64,000 nt of DNA, taken from Paenibacillus sacheonensis (GTDB taxonomy: Bacteria > Bacillota > Bacilli > Paenibacillales > Paenibacillaceae). Where the stretch lies: assembly GCF_009909195.1 (NCBI RefSeq), contig NZ_JAAAMU010000006.1, forward strand, positions 434,001 through 498,000, written 5' to 3'. Under the pieces are notes generated by a model that ran no database searches, was not told the DNA's origin, and worked only from the letters and a program-made list of their open reading frames with translations. This document shows positions 44,153 through 52,347 of this stretch, piece after piece (position 1 is the stretch's first letter; each line of letters starts with the position of its first letter). Both the position numbers and the translations under genes were made by a program.

Positions 44153-44878
44153 TTACTCCGCTTTCCGATACCCCACCCCGCGAACGGTCGCGATGTAGGC
44201 CGGCCGCTTCGGGTCGTCGCCGAGCTTCTGCCGCAGGCTCTTCACATGCACGTCGACCGAGTTGCTCCCGCCGAAGTAGGCATCGCCCCAGATAGCAGCC
44301 ATGATGTCCTGGCGCGTAAGCACACTGCCGTCGGATGACAGGAGAACGCGAAGCAGGTCGAATTCCGTCTTGGTGAGCTCGATCTTCGCGCCGCCGCGCT
44401 GCACGGTCATGCGCTTCGGGTCCATCTCCACGTCCTTGAAGCGGAGCCGGTCGGCGGAGGCCTCCGCGGACGCGGGCTTGCTTTGGCCCGCTAGCGCTTC
44501 GATCGTCGCGAGCGCCGCATCGATCGGGGACGGCCAGAGCAGTGTGCGTCCTTCCGGGCCGGGCGCCGGGGTCGCCTCGCCGACCAAGTACAAGCAATCC
44601 GAGGCCCGTACCGTCTCTCCGTCCAGCGTTTCGTCCGCGCCCCATGTCCGGTCGATGACGAACAAGTCGTTCTCCAGCAGCGGCAGAATCGGCTCCTTCG
44701 CGTTATGGAACGTCAGCACGTCGTAGCAGCGGGCCATGAGCGCAGCCGTAAGCTCCTGCAGCCGTGCCGGAAACGGACTGACGATCACGATTCTTCGCGT
44801 CGTATCGCAGAACGCCCCATCCGGAAACGGAGGCGCCTGCCCATTTTGAACGCTGTTTAGGCTTCCGAGGTCCGACAT
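44153..44878 (-). CDS. OmpR-type winged-helix regulator with degenerate receiver
   Basis: A 241-residue DNA-binding protein. The C-terminal ~95 residues are a full OmpR/PhoB winged helix (TKTEFDLLRVLLS.. SVDVHVKSLRQKLGDDP..VRGVGYR). The N-terminal ~120 residues look like a receiver but lack the acidic pair (IVIVSPFPARL in place of V-D-D) and the Lys-Pro at the end (LLWPSP), so phosphorylation is unlikely; one Asp remains in LFVIDRTWG. The ATG at 44878 lies inside the perR-like gene (22-bp overlap), with AAAGGAG upstream. No kinase gene is near. Confidence 0.82.
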   Translation of the reverse strand: MSDLGSLNSVQNGQAPPFPDGAFCDTTRRIVIVSPFPARLQELTAALMARCYDVLTFHNAKEPILPLLENDLFVIDRTWGADETLDGETVRASDCLYLVGEATPAPGPEGRTLLWPSPIDAALATIEALAGQSKPASAEASADRLRFKDVEMDPKRMTVQRGGAKIELTKTEFDLLRVLLSSDGSVLTRQDIMAAIWGDAYFGGSNSVDVHVKSLRQKLGDDPKRPAYIATVRGVGYRKAE

Positions 44879-45249
44879 GCCGCGCACACTCCTTTGAACA
44901 GCATTTGTTCCTCCGTGATCGTATAGCCCGTCTCTTCCTCGATATGCCGCAGCCACTCTTTCGGCGAAGCCGTCATGACCTCGCTTACCTTCCCGCAGGA
45001 GGTGCAGACGATATGCTGATGGTCCTCGGTGCGCGAATCGTAACGGCTGGCATCCTTCTCGAGCTTCAGCTCGCGAATGAGTCCTTGTTCGGTGAGATAG
45101 CGCAGGGAGTTGTAGACCGTGGCATATGCGACGCTGCTTCCCTGCTCCTTCAGACGGTCAATGATGTCCGACGCGGTCGGATGATCGTGAGATTCCGTGA
45201 CGATATCGAAAATCATCTTCCTCGGCGCGGTTAACATATGACGGGACAT
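44857..45249 (-). CDS. perR: Fur-family regulator, PerR-like
   Basis: A 130-residue metal-dependent repressor. Winged helix ~1-80 (HPTASDIIDRL.. SVAYATVYNSLRYL); structural zinc from two CxxC motifs (CTSC and CAAC); metal ligands equal to B. subtilis PerR His37 (DHPTAS), Asp85, His91 and His93 (SRYD..DHQH). The residue equal to PerR Asp104, which tunes peroxide sensing, is Glu (CGKVSEV), as in Fur. By length and overall likeness it is PerR-like, but peroxide sensing is not certain. GGAGGAG precedes the ATG. Confidence 0.82.
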   Translation of the reverse strand: MSRHMLTAPRKMIFDIVTESHDHPTASDIIDRLKEQGSSVAYATVYNSLRYLTEQGLIRELKLEKDASRYDSRTEDHQHIVCTSCGKVSEVMTASPKEWLRHIEEETGYTITEEQMLFKGVCAACRTSEA

Positions 45250-45267
45250 AGAGGCTCCTCCTTCTAT

Positions 45268-45307
45268 AGTAAGTACGTTCCTTTTAGAGTAAGTACGTTC
45301 CTTTTAG
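45268..45307. repeat. 20-bp direct repeat in the perR leader
   Basis: AGTAAGTACGTTCCTTTTAG occurs twice in tandem, and a weaker GAAGTACATTCCATTC follows ~25 bp on. Confidence 0.8.
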
Positions 45308-45373
45308 AACCATCACGCTCATTCGAAAGGAAGTACATTCCATTCAACATTTACATTCCACTGCCGTTTCCTA

Positions 45374-45464
45374 TCTTCGGTCTTCGGTCTTCGGTCTTCG
45401 GTCTTCGGTCTTCGGTCTTCGGTCTTCGGTCTTCGGTCTTCGGTCTTCGGTCTTCGGTCTTCGG
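45374..45464. repeat. heptanucleotide repeat (TCTTCGG)13 in the perR leader
   Basis: Thirteen perfect copies of TCTTCGG lie between the putative PerR/Fur box (45494) and the perR-like start codon (45249). Copy number of such repeats can change by slippage. Confidence 0.95.
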
Positions 45465-45493
45465 TCTTAAATCTTCGCTCTTCAATATATGAT

Positions 45494-45508
45494 TTAGACT
45501 TAGTTTAA
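45494..45508. promoter_or_regulatory. PerR/Fur-type box upstream of the perR-like gene
   Basis: TTAGACTTAGTTTAA differs by one base from the trxB box at 43957. It would give autoregulation, a common feature of perR genes. It is 245 bp from the start codon, with the 7-bp and 20-bp repeats in between. Confidence 0.5.
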
Positions 45509-45583
45509 GTTTACCTAAAACGCACTCGTCTAGTCAAGCCCGACACGCCTAACGGAACCAGCCTTACGACGCTGCAACTAGTA

Positions 45584-45615
45584 AAAGACCGCGAGGCTTA
45601 TGCCCGGCGGTCTTC
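45584..45615 (-). terminator. terminator of the ABC-2 exporter operon
   Basis: AAGACCGC pairs with GCGGTCTT; the minus strand goes on TTTTAC. It lies ~80 bp after the ATPase gene stop. Confidence 0.65.
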
Positions 45616-45694
45616 AACCCGTGACTTTCCGTCCATGACGGTCTGTCGCGAGTGCTTCAGCTTCTAATAATAGATCGGGAGCCGCGTCCGGCCC

Positions 45695-46672
45695 TCAAGC
45701 TTCCCCCAGCGCATACAGCTGTTTAATGATATCCTCGATCCGCGGCTCCTTGACGGTCAAGTTATGCACCGCAACGCGTTCGCTCGCGGCTGCGACCATG
45801 GAGGCGATCTCCTTGTCGTCGTGGATCGAGAACCACAGCTGGTTGTCCTCGCGGCGAGCGATCGGCGGCCCGTCCCAGGTTCGCTCGTCGAAATGCTCCG
45901 TATCCAGCACCAGGTACCGCTGCCCGCCGAAGCGCTCCGTCATGCCTTCGGCGCTGCCGTCGAACAACACCCGGCCTTTATCGATGAAGATCACCCGTTT
46001 GCACAGCCGTTCAATATCGTCCAGGTTATGCGTCGTCAGAATGACCGTCACTTTCTTCTCCCGGTTGATCTGCTTCAAGAACTGCTGAATGTTTTCCTTG
46101 GCCACGATATCCAACCCGATCGTCGGTTCGTCGAGAAACAAAATCTTCGGATCATGCAGCAGCGACGCCGCGATATCGCCGCGCATCCGCTGGCCCAGGC
46201 TGAGCTGGCGGACCGGCGTATCGAGGAACCCGCCCATGTCCAGCAGCTCCGTGAATAAAGCGATATTCCGCTGCAGCCGCTCGGGCTCGACCCGGTAAAC
46301 GGCACCGAGCAGCTTGAAGGAATCGCGCAGGGGCAAGTCCCACCATAGCTGCGTGCGCTGCCCGAACACGACGCCGATCGATCCGGCGTTGGCCTTGCGA
46401 TGCCTGAACGGCTCCAGCCCCAGCACCCGGACGATGCCTGCCGTCGGCACGAGCACGCCGGACAGCATTTTGATCGTCGTCGACTTGCCCGCCCCGTTCG
46501 GTCCGAGATACCCGACGAAGTCGCCCTCCTCGATCGTGAAGCTGATGTCGTCGACGACCCGCTTCAACGTCTTCGATCTGCCCAGCAGCCGATGGAGCAG
46601 CCGCAGCGAGCCGCCCCCGCCGCCGCCGATTTTGAAATCGCGTATAAGATGGTTCACCTCGATGACAGCCAT
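45695..46672 (-). CDS. ABC-2 type exporter ATP-binding protein (COG4586-like)
   Basis: A 325-residue ATPase. Walker A is GPNGAGKST, the signature LSLGQRMRGDIAASLL, Walker B ILFLDEPTIGLD, and the H-loop TTHNLDD. A Gly-rich loop near residue 17 (IGGGGGGS) precedes the fold, a trait of this subgroup. The ATG at 46672 shares its A with the stop of the upstream permease gene (TAATG), so the two are coupled. Substrate unknown; such systems export lipids, antibiotics or polysaccharides. Confidence 0.92.
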   Translation of the reverse strand: MAVIEVNHLIRDFKIGGGGGGSLRLLHRLLGRSKTLKRVVDDISFTIEEGDFVGYLGPNGAGKSTTIKMLSGVLVPTAGIVRVLGLEPFRHRKANAGSIGVVFGQRTQLWWDLPLRDSFKLLGAVYRVEPERLQRNIALFTELLDMGGFLDTPVRQLSLGQRMRGDIAASLLHDPKILFLDEPTIGLDIVAKENIQQFLKQINREKKVTVILTTHNLDDIERLCKRVIFIDKGRVLFDGSAEGMTERFGGQRYLVLDTEHFDERTWDGPPIARREDNQLWFSIHDDKEIASMVAAASERVAVHNLTVKEPRIEDIIKQLYALGEA

Positions 46673-47472
46673 TACGACCCCGCCCCCTGATACGCATTTA
46701 AACCTTTGCGCCATACGTAATAAGCCAGCCACGCCAGTCCCGCAGCCACCGCCGGCGACGCGTACACGAGCACCGAAGAGAACGGCGGTCCTTCCATCCC
46801 GTCCATGAAGATATACGACGGATAGAAGGCCATGAAGGAGATCGGCAGCACGAACGACAATACGATTTGAACCGGTCGGCCGTAGACGGACAGCGGGAAT
46901 CGCGAGAACTGGTCGAGCAGCGTATCGAGCAGTCCCATCAGGCCGCCCGACTGCAGCGTCCAGAAGGCCGAGACGCCGAGCAAGGTCATGAGCGCCCACT
47001 CGATAACCGCGCCGCTAAGCACGACGACGACCAACAGCAGAAGCTTTTGCACATTCCAATGGCCGATATGCGGAGCAGCGTAGACGAGTCCGCCGATACC
47101 CGCCAGCAGATCGCCGAAGCCGTAGATCTGGATCCGCATGGCGAAGAATTGGAACATGGGATTCAGCGGCCGCACGAGGAAGCGGTCCATGACGCCTTCG
47201 CGGACGAGATATTCCAAATTCCAGATTTGCTGGGAGAAGGTAATGAAGAAGCCGTGACTGAATCGCCAAAGCGACATGACGAACACGATCTGGTACAAGT
47301 TCCAGCCTGCGATGATCGGCACCTTCTGCGTCAGCACCCAGGTCAGAATGATGTTCGTCATGCCGAAGAACGCGACCGAGACGAGAATAAGCGTGAAATT
47401 GAGCGGATACATCGCCCGGGCGCGAAGGTTGGCCGCCTGCAGCCGCAGGTAAATTTTCATATGCGCGAACAT
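46672..47472 (-). CDS. ABC-2 family permease (COG3694-like)
   Basis: A 266-residue membrane protein with about six helices. The central LEYLVREGVMDRFLVRPLNPMFQ block is the typical cytoplasmic coupling element of ABC2_membrane_6-type permeases. It sits 7 bp behind the other permease and 1 nt into the ATPase gene. It would form a heterodimeric export channel with its neighbour. Confidence 0.9.
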   Translation of the reverse strand: MFAHMKIYLRLQAANLRARAMYPLNFTLILVSVAFFGMTNIILTWVLTQKVPIIAGWNLYQIVFVMSLWRFSHGFFITFSQQIWNLEYLVREGVMDRFLVRPLNPMFQFFAMRIQIYGFGDLLAGIGGLVYAAPHIGHWNVQKLLLLVVVVLSGAVIEWALMTLLGVSAFWTLQSGGLMGLLDTLLDQFSRFPLSVYGRPVQIVLSFVLPISFMAFYPSYIFMDGMEGPPFSSVLVYASPAVAAGLAWLAYYVWRKGLNAYQGAGS

Positions 47473-47479
47473 CGTGCCC

Positions 47480-48268
47480 TCACCCGCCCGTCGTTACTAA
47501 GAGTCGATTGAATACCACTAACAGCACCTGCGCCAAGGCGAGCAGCGAGGCGGCCCAGATCAGCTGCAGCTCAAGTCCGTGCCACATCGCCGCTCCCTGC
47601 AGCTTGCCGATATAGATGGAGATCGGAATGCTGAACACCCCTTGGAACGGCAGCAGCTCCAGCACCTTCGCGGCGCCGGCCGGGAACAGCCAGAGCGGAA
47701 TCATCGCGCCCGAGCAAATCTCGAGAATCGTCGACTTGATCATCCCGAAGCCGCCGACCTCCGTAAACAAGAACGCCAGCAGTCCGACGAGGAAGGTCAG
47801 CGAGAACGCGATGCCATAGCCGAGCAAGCCGCTTAGCACGAACCAGACTGCCTGCGCCCCTGTCGGTACGCCGATCGGGAACAGCAGCAGCGAGGCGGCC
47901 GCGATCGGGATGACGACATAGACCAATCCGAACAGCAGGTCGGCCAGCGTACGAAAGAAAGTCATCGCCAGATAGCTCCACGGCTTCTGCAGATCAAGCA
48001 CGATGTCCCCGGTCTGTACCCGCTGCGAGATGTCGTAATGAAAGTCGGATGGGATGAGCGTCCGGATGATGCTGGCAATGACGGAGTAGGTGAGCATGTC
48101 CGCCAGCGTTACGGTCAGGCCGGAGGCGCCGCTGCCATAGACGGCCGTCCATATTTCCCGCAGCACGACGATGAGCAGGACCGAGCTGCAGACGCGGAAG
48201 AAGACGTTCAGCTTGTAGACCTTCCTGTTCTTGAAGCTCATCCATGTCAGCGCCAAGTATGCATTCAT
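47480..48268 (-). CDS. ABC-2 family permease (COG4587-like)
   Basis: A 262-residue membrane protein with about six helices, first gene of the three-gene exporter operon. VQTGDIVLDLQKPWSYLA is the equivalent coupling element to VREGVMDRFLVRPLNP in its partner. AGGAGGAGG precedes the ATG. The two permeases plus ATPase in this order form a known heteromeric exporter type of Firmicutes with unknown cargo. Confidence 0.9.
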   Translation of the reverse strand: MNAYLALTWMSFKNRKVYKLNVFFRVCSSVLLIVVLREIWTAVYGSGASGLTVTLADMLTYSVIASIIRTLIPSDFHYDISQRVQTGDIVLDLQKPWSYLAMTFFRTLADLLFGLVYVVIPIAAASLLLFPIGVPTGAQAVWFVLSGLLGYGIAFSLTFLVGLLAFLFTEVGGFGMIKSTILEICSGAMIPLWLFPAGAAKVLELLPFQGVFSIPISIYIGKLQGAAMWHGLELQLIWAASLLALAQVLLVVFNRLLVTTGG

Positions 48269-48535
48269 TTTGCCTCCTCCTTCCTCCAGCAGAGACCGAA
48301 TTTGAAAATTTGAGATATTTTACCAAACGAATATACTGCTAGGTTTGTAACTCTGTCAATGGTTAATAGGGCGGCTGGCAGATCGCCGGGCTCAAGCTTC
48401 ACAACGGTTCCGCCATGCGCAGCATCCGGTTTTCTCGCACAGGGAGGATCGATTTAGGCCATTCTCGAATATAAATAAAGGCAGCGGTGTTTCTTGGTTC
48501 ATGCTGCCATTTCAAGCGATCGGACGTGTGTTTCT

Positions 48536-48775
48536 ATGAGCAGCACCGATAAACGGAATCGACTCAGCGAGGAAGTCTTCACGTACAGAATCACGAAAGA
48601 CAATAAAGTATTTATTTACTGGATGGGGAAGCAAGTCACCATACTGGCGGGGAAGGAAAGCGATAAATTCCTGCAGCGCATATCGAATAAGGATCATAAA
48701 GAAACCCAGCTCGTCATGGCGAAGGTAACGGGGAATTTCAAGCACGGAAATGAGAAAAACCAGACTTCGGATTAA
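48536..48775 (+). CDS. small conserved-type cytoplasmic protein, function unknown
   Basis: A 79-residue basic protein (EEVFTYRITKDNKVFIYWMGKQVTILAGKESDKFL.. LVMAKVTGNFKHGNE). It has no membrane segment. I recall similar short proteins in Bacilli (VFIYW-x-x-K-Q-V-T-I-L pattern), all uncharacterised; this is memory, not a search. No good ribosome site is visible before the ATG at 48536, and the frame is open 14 codons more. Confidence 0.65.
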   Translation: MSSTDKRNRLSEEVFTYRITKDNKVFIYWMGKQVTILAGKESDKFLQRISNKDHKETQLVMAKVTGNFKHGNEKNQTSD

Positions 48776-48833
48776 AGAAATAGCATCTTCAAACGGAGCA
48801 ACGAAGATAGACGACGCTCATACGGACATAAAC

Positions 48834-48866
48834 AAAGGGCTGCCGACATAATGTCGACTGCCCTTG
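48834..48866 (-). terminator. terminator of the GH2 gene
   Basis: AAGGGCtGcCGACAT with ATGTCGaCtGCCCTT, followed on the minus strand by TGTTTATG. It may serve the small plus-strand gene too. Confidence 0.5.
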
Positions 48867-48932
48867 TGCATGCTCTGACTATTATTTGCTACTACCAGCT
48901 ATTACTTGCTATTACCAGACTAATACTTGCTA

Positions 48933-50693
48933 TTATTTTCCTTCCACGATCGCCTTGATCGTCTCGAGCGGCAGCTTCGGCACGCGGTCGTACGTCAGCA
49001 GGCCGTTGATCTCCTGCTCGACGTCGGTGAGCTGCGTGTAGCAGAAGCCTTGCACGACGCCCGCCAGATACATCGGCTGCACGACGTCGCGCAGACGCTT
49101 GATGAAATCCTCGTCGTCGCTGGCGCTGGTGTAGCCCCAGCCTTCCCAGTCGCTCTTCTTGTAGGAGATGCCGCCGAACTCGGAGATGAGAATCGGCTGG
49201 CCCGCGTACGGGAAGCCTTCCACCGCCAGCACGCGGTTCGCCGGCATCGCGCTTACGGCTTTCTCTGCCGTGCTGTAGCGATCCATCAGCACCTCGCGCC
49301 GTCCTTCGTAATCGTGAATGTTGAACAGATCCGTCGTGACCAGCTCCCAGCCGTCGTTGGAGATGACCGGACGCATCTCGTCCAGCGACTTGGTCATGTG
49401 GTACATGGCCAGCGCATGCTGCTGCTGCAGCTTGTTCAGCTGAATGTCCGGCACGCCCCAGCTCTCGTTGATCGGCACCCAGGCGACGATCGACGGATGG
49501 TTGTAGTCGCGCTCGACCGATTCCAGCCATTCATTCGTAAACCGGCGTACATATTCGTCCGAGTACTCGTACGCGTTCGCCGCCTCGCTCCACACGGCCA
49601 CGCCGAGCTTATCGCACCAATAAAGGTAACGCGGATCCTCGAGCTTCTGATGCTTGCGCGCGCCGTTGAAGCCCATGGCCTTCGTCAGCTCCACATCCCG
49701 CTTGATCGCCTCGTCGCTCGGAGGCGTCAGGTTGCCGTCAGGGAAGTACCCCTGATCCAGCACCATGCGCAAGTAGTAAGGCCGGTTGTTCAAGCACAGC
49801 TTGCCGCTTTCGATCGAGACTTTCCTCATGCCGAAATAGCTGCTGACCACGTCGCGGACCTCTTCGCCTTCGAGAAGCGTGAACGTGACATCGTAGAGAT
49901 TCGGGTTCTCCGGGCTCCACCAGCCGCCTAGGCCGTGGTCGTTGAAATCATCGATGCGGATGGCGCGCGTCGCGGAAGGACTGCCGCTTCTCAGCGCGAA
50001 GACGTCCTCCGAGACCGGCTTGCCGTTAAACGTGATCTCCGCCTTTACCCGAACTTGCGATCCGGCCGCCGCGCCCTTCACGAAAGCCGTCACGCGAATC
50101 TCTTTGCGATCGATATCCGGCGTCAGCTTGACCTTGTCCAGATGCACGCTCGATACGGCCTCCAGCCAGACCGTCTGCCAAATCCCCGTCGTCCGCGTAT
50201 AGAAGATGCTTGCGGACTGTTCTTCCCAATATTGCTTGCCGCGTGGAATCGTAACGTCCTTGCCGTAATCGACGGCTTTCACCACGAGCACGTTGCCTTC
50301 GGCTTGCAGCGCATCCGTAATGTCGGCGCGGAACGGCGTGTGGCCGCCTTCATGCTGCGCGACGAGCGCGCCGTTCACCCATACCGAAGCCTCGTAATCG
50401 ACGGCGCCGAAATGCAGCAGCACCCGCTTGCCTGCGAAGTCTGCAGGGACGCGAAGCTCCGTGCGGTACCATACCGTATCGTGGAAGCCTGGATCGCCGA
50501 TGCCGCTCAGCTTGCTTTGGTACGCAAAAGGCACTTGAATGCGCTTCGAGAACGCCTGCGTTCCCGCATGCCAGCCAGCCTTGGCGCCGGCATTGTCGTC
50601 GTCGAATTCGAATTCCCATTCACCGTTCAAATTCACCCACTCGTTACGCATGAATTGCGGGTACGGATGCTCCGCACGAAGCTGCTCAGTCAT
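48933..50693 (-). CDS. glycoside hydrolase family 2 enzyme (beta-galactosidase/beta-glucuronidase type)
   Basis: A 586-residue enzyme without a signal peptide, so it acts on imported sugar. Sugar-binding domain ~15-190 (WYRTELRVPADFAGKRVLLHFGAVDY), immunoglobulin-like domain ~190-290, and a TIM barrel ~290-586 with acid/base Glu410 (PINESWG) and nucleophile Glu505 (ILISEFGG). The length fits the short GH2 group (beta-glucuronidase or related) rather than LacZ. The ArsR-type regulator is divergent, and paired operators lie between them. Confidence 0.9.
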   Translation of the reverse strand: MTEQLRAEHPYPQFMRNEWVNLNGEWEFEFDDDNAGAKAGWHAGTQAFSKRIQVPFAYQSKLSGIGDPGFHDTVWYRTELRVPADFAGKRVLLHFGAVDYEASVWVNGALVAQHEGGHTPFRADITDALQAEGNVLVVKAVDYGKDVTIPRGKQYWEEQSASIFYTRTTGIWQTVWLEAVSSVHLDKVKLTPDIDRKEIRVTAFVKGAAAGSQVRVKAEITFNGKPVSEDVFALRSGSPSATRAIRIDDFNDHGLGGWWSPENPNLYDVTFTLLEGEEVRDVVSSYFGMRKVSIESGKLCLNNRPYYLRMVLDQGYFPDGNLTPPSDEAIKRDVELTKAMGFNGARKHQKLEDPRYLYWCDKLGVAVWSEAANAYEYSDEYVRRFTNEWLESVERDYNHPSIVAWVPINESWGVPDIQLNKLQQQHALAMYHMTKSLDEMRPVISNDGWELVTTDLFNIHDYEGRREVLMDRYSTAEKAVSAMPANRVLAVEGFPYAGQPILISEFGGISYKKSDWEGWGYTSASDDEDFIKRLRDVVQPMYLAGVVQGFCYTQLTDVEQEINGLLTYDRVPKLPLETIKAIVEGK

Positions 50694-50716
50694 AATAGGT
50701 ATGCCTCCGATTAAAT

Positions 50717-50735
50717 TAATTTGTAAGTTAATTAA
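50717..50735. promoter_or_regulatory. operator 1, GH2 side
   Basis: TAATTTGTAAGTTAATTAA is the inverted copy of operator 2 (TTAATTAACnTnCAAnTTA). It lies 24 bp before the GH2 start codon and downstream of a TTGACA (minus strand, 50747-50752) that could be the -35. Confidence 0.6.
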
Positions 50736-50798
50736 ATAACCAATACTGTCAATATGAACACATTATGCCTTCATTCCTCGGAGAACGTCAACCAAAAG

Positions 50799-50827
50799 TT
50801 GATTAATTAACCTGCAAGTTATATAAT
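50799..50827 (+). promoter_or_regulatory. promoter of the ArsR-type regulator with operator 2 in its spacer
   Basis: TTGATT at 50799-50804 and TATAAT at 50822-50827 are 17 bp apart. Operator 2 (TTAATTAACCTGCAAGTTA, 50803-50821) fills the spacer exactly, so a bound repressor would block RNA polymerase. Confidence 0.65.
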
Positions 50828-50864
50828 GGGGCCACCATTACGATCGGAACGAGGCCGACATGCG

Positions 50865-51767
50865 ATGATCATACAAGTCAATACCGCCAACATGGCGCTG
50901 CTGGAATGCTTCTCGTCCGAGACGCGCGTACGGATGATCGAGCTGCTTGACCGTTCGCAGATGAGCATCAAGGAGCTCGCCGCGGAGCTCGGCGTCTCCT
51001 CGGCCATCGTGACCAAGCATGTCCAAAAGCTGGAGTCCGCCGGCATCATCGGCACGGAGAGCATCTCCGGCGCGCGCGGCCGGCTGAAGATGTGCCGGCT
51101 TCTGCCGGAATTCGTAACGCTGCAGCTGCGCACGCCGACCGCTCCGAACGCGAACGTATACACCGTCTCCCTGCCGATCGGGCAGTACACCGACTTCAAG
51201 GTCAAGCCGACCTGCGGCCTCTCCTCCGAGCTATCCATAATCGGCCTGGCCGACGATCCCCGGTATTTCTGGGCGCCCGACCATGTGAAAGCCAAGATCA
51301 TCTGGTTCGCCAGCGGCTTTCTCGAATACCGCATTCCCAATTACCTCATGGGCGGACAAAAGGCGACGAGTATTACGATTACACTGGAAATATGCTCGGA
51401 AGCGCCCGGCTATAACGAGAACTGGCCTTCCGACATCTCGTTTCACATGAACGGCACCTTGCTCGGCACGTGGACCTGCCCGGGCGATTTCGGCGCGCAG
51501 AAGGGCATCTTCACGCCCGATTGGTGGCCTCACGGCACGCAGTACGGCCTGATGAAGACGATTACGATCCGTAAAGACGGCACCTTCCTCGACGGCATTC
51601 AGCTGTCGGCGCTGACGGCCGCGGATCTCGACATCAAGCCGAACGACGAGATGCGCTTCCGCCTCTCCTGCCCCGACACCGGCGCGCATGCCGGCGGCAT
51701 CAGTCTATTCGGGAGGCATTTCGGCAACTACGATCAGGAGATCGAGGTTACCGTGACGTATGAATGA
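50865..51767 (+). CDS. ArsR-type HTH regulator with ligand-like C-terminal domain
   Basis: A 300-residue regulator. Residues ~1-75 are an ArsR-like winged helix (MSIKELAAELGVSSAIVTKHVQKLESAGII). The rest (~80-300) is a beta-rich domain (YRIPNYLMGG.. GTLLGTWTCPGDFG.. GNYDQEIEVTVTYE) with many aromatic residues, probably a sugar-responsive sensor (inference). Such long ArsR proteins are seen beside glycosidase genes in Paenibacillus. The ATG at 50865 is ~31 nt past the predicted transcription start, with GAACGAGG as ribosome site. Confidence 0.85.
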   Translation: MIIQVNTANMALLECFSSETRVRMIELLDRSQMSIKELAAELGVSSAIVTKHVQKLESAGIIGTESISGARGRLKMCRLLPEFVTLQLRTPTAPNANVYTVSLPIGQYTDFKVKPTCGLSSELSIIGLADDPRYFWAPDHVKAKIIWFASGFLEYRIPNYLMGGQKATSITITLEICSEAPGYNENWPSDISFHMNGTLLGTWTCPGDFGAQKGIFTPDWWPHGTQYGLMKTITIRKDGTFLDGIQLSALTAADLDIKPNDEMRFRLSCPDTGAHAGGISLFGRHFGNYDQEIEVTVTYE

Positions 51768-51785
51768 GCTGCGGAGCACGACATA

Positions 51786-51830
51786 AGAGCCTCGCTTTCC
51801 CCGCATGAGCGCGTTGAAAGCGAGGCTCTT
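51786..51830 (+). terminator. terminator of the ArsR-type regulator
   Basis: AGAGCCTCGCTTTC pairs with GAAAGCGAGGCTCT, followed by TTGTTT. Confidence 0.85.
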
Positions 51831-51894
51831 TGTTTGCCTATTACGAGCTGTCGGCGGAAGCGGCCCGAGCTGCGGTTGACTCGGCTCGGCGAGC

Positions 51895-52022
51895 CTGCTC
51901 GGCAAACTCGCCAACGCGAGGCGGACCAGCTCGACCTGCAAGATCAGCTAGCACGCCAACGCGAGGCAGACCAGCTCGACCTGCAAGATCAGCTAGCACG
52001 CCAACGCGAGGCGGACCAGCCA
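51895..52022. repeat. 45-bp tandem repeat (~2.8 units)
   Basis: CGCCAACGCGAGGC and the following GACCAGCTCGACC repeat every 45 bp (near 51909, 51954, 51999). Both strands stay open through it as a 15-residue repeat, but no start with a ribosome site is present. Confidence 0.8.
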
Positions 52023-52061
52023 TCACCATTCCGGGCTAACCGCATTTCCCACTAATCTTGC

Positions 52062-52273
52062 ATGAAATACAACATTCAGGGTCTGAAAATGTCCCGAAAC
52101 GGAGTATTTATGCACAATGTACAACAATTCTCGGCCCTAAGGCGGAAGAAGGGGCTTATAGCGATGGAAAGATGCATTTTTTGCAACTTTTCGTTCGAAT
52201 TGGCTGCTTCGGGGCGTGAATTGTTGCATTTCATACATAAACAGCCCGGCCATCCCCAATGGCCGGGCTGTTT
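52062..52273 (+). other. noncoding stretch with inverted repeat and strong terminator
   Basis: ATGAAATAcAACA (52062-) is inverted at 52221-52234 (TGTTGcATTTCAT), and 52239-52273 is a classic terminator (AAACAGCCCGGCCAT with ATGGCCGGGCTGTTTTT). The terminator also suits the Gfo/Idh gene on the other strand. No protein-like frame is seen between 51768 and 52347. Confidence 0.5.
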
Positions 52274-52347
52274 TTGCTTTAGCGCCCCTAAGTTAGCATC
52301 GGAACACGCTGCCATTCAAGCGGCGCCCGGCACCAACCTCACCCGAG

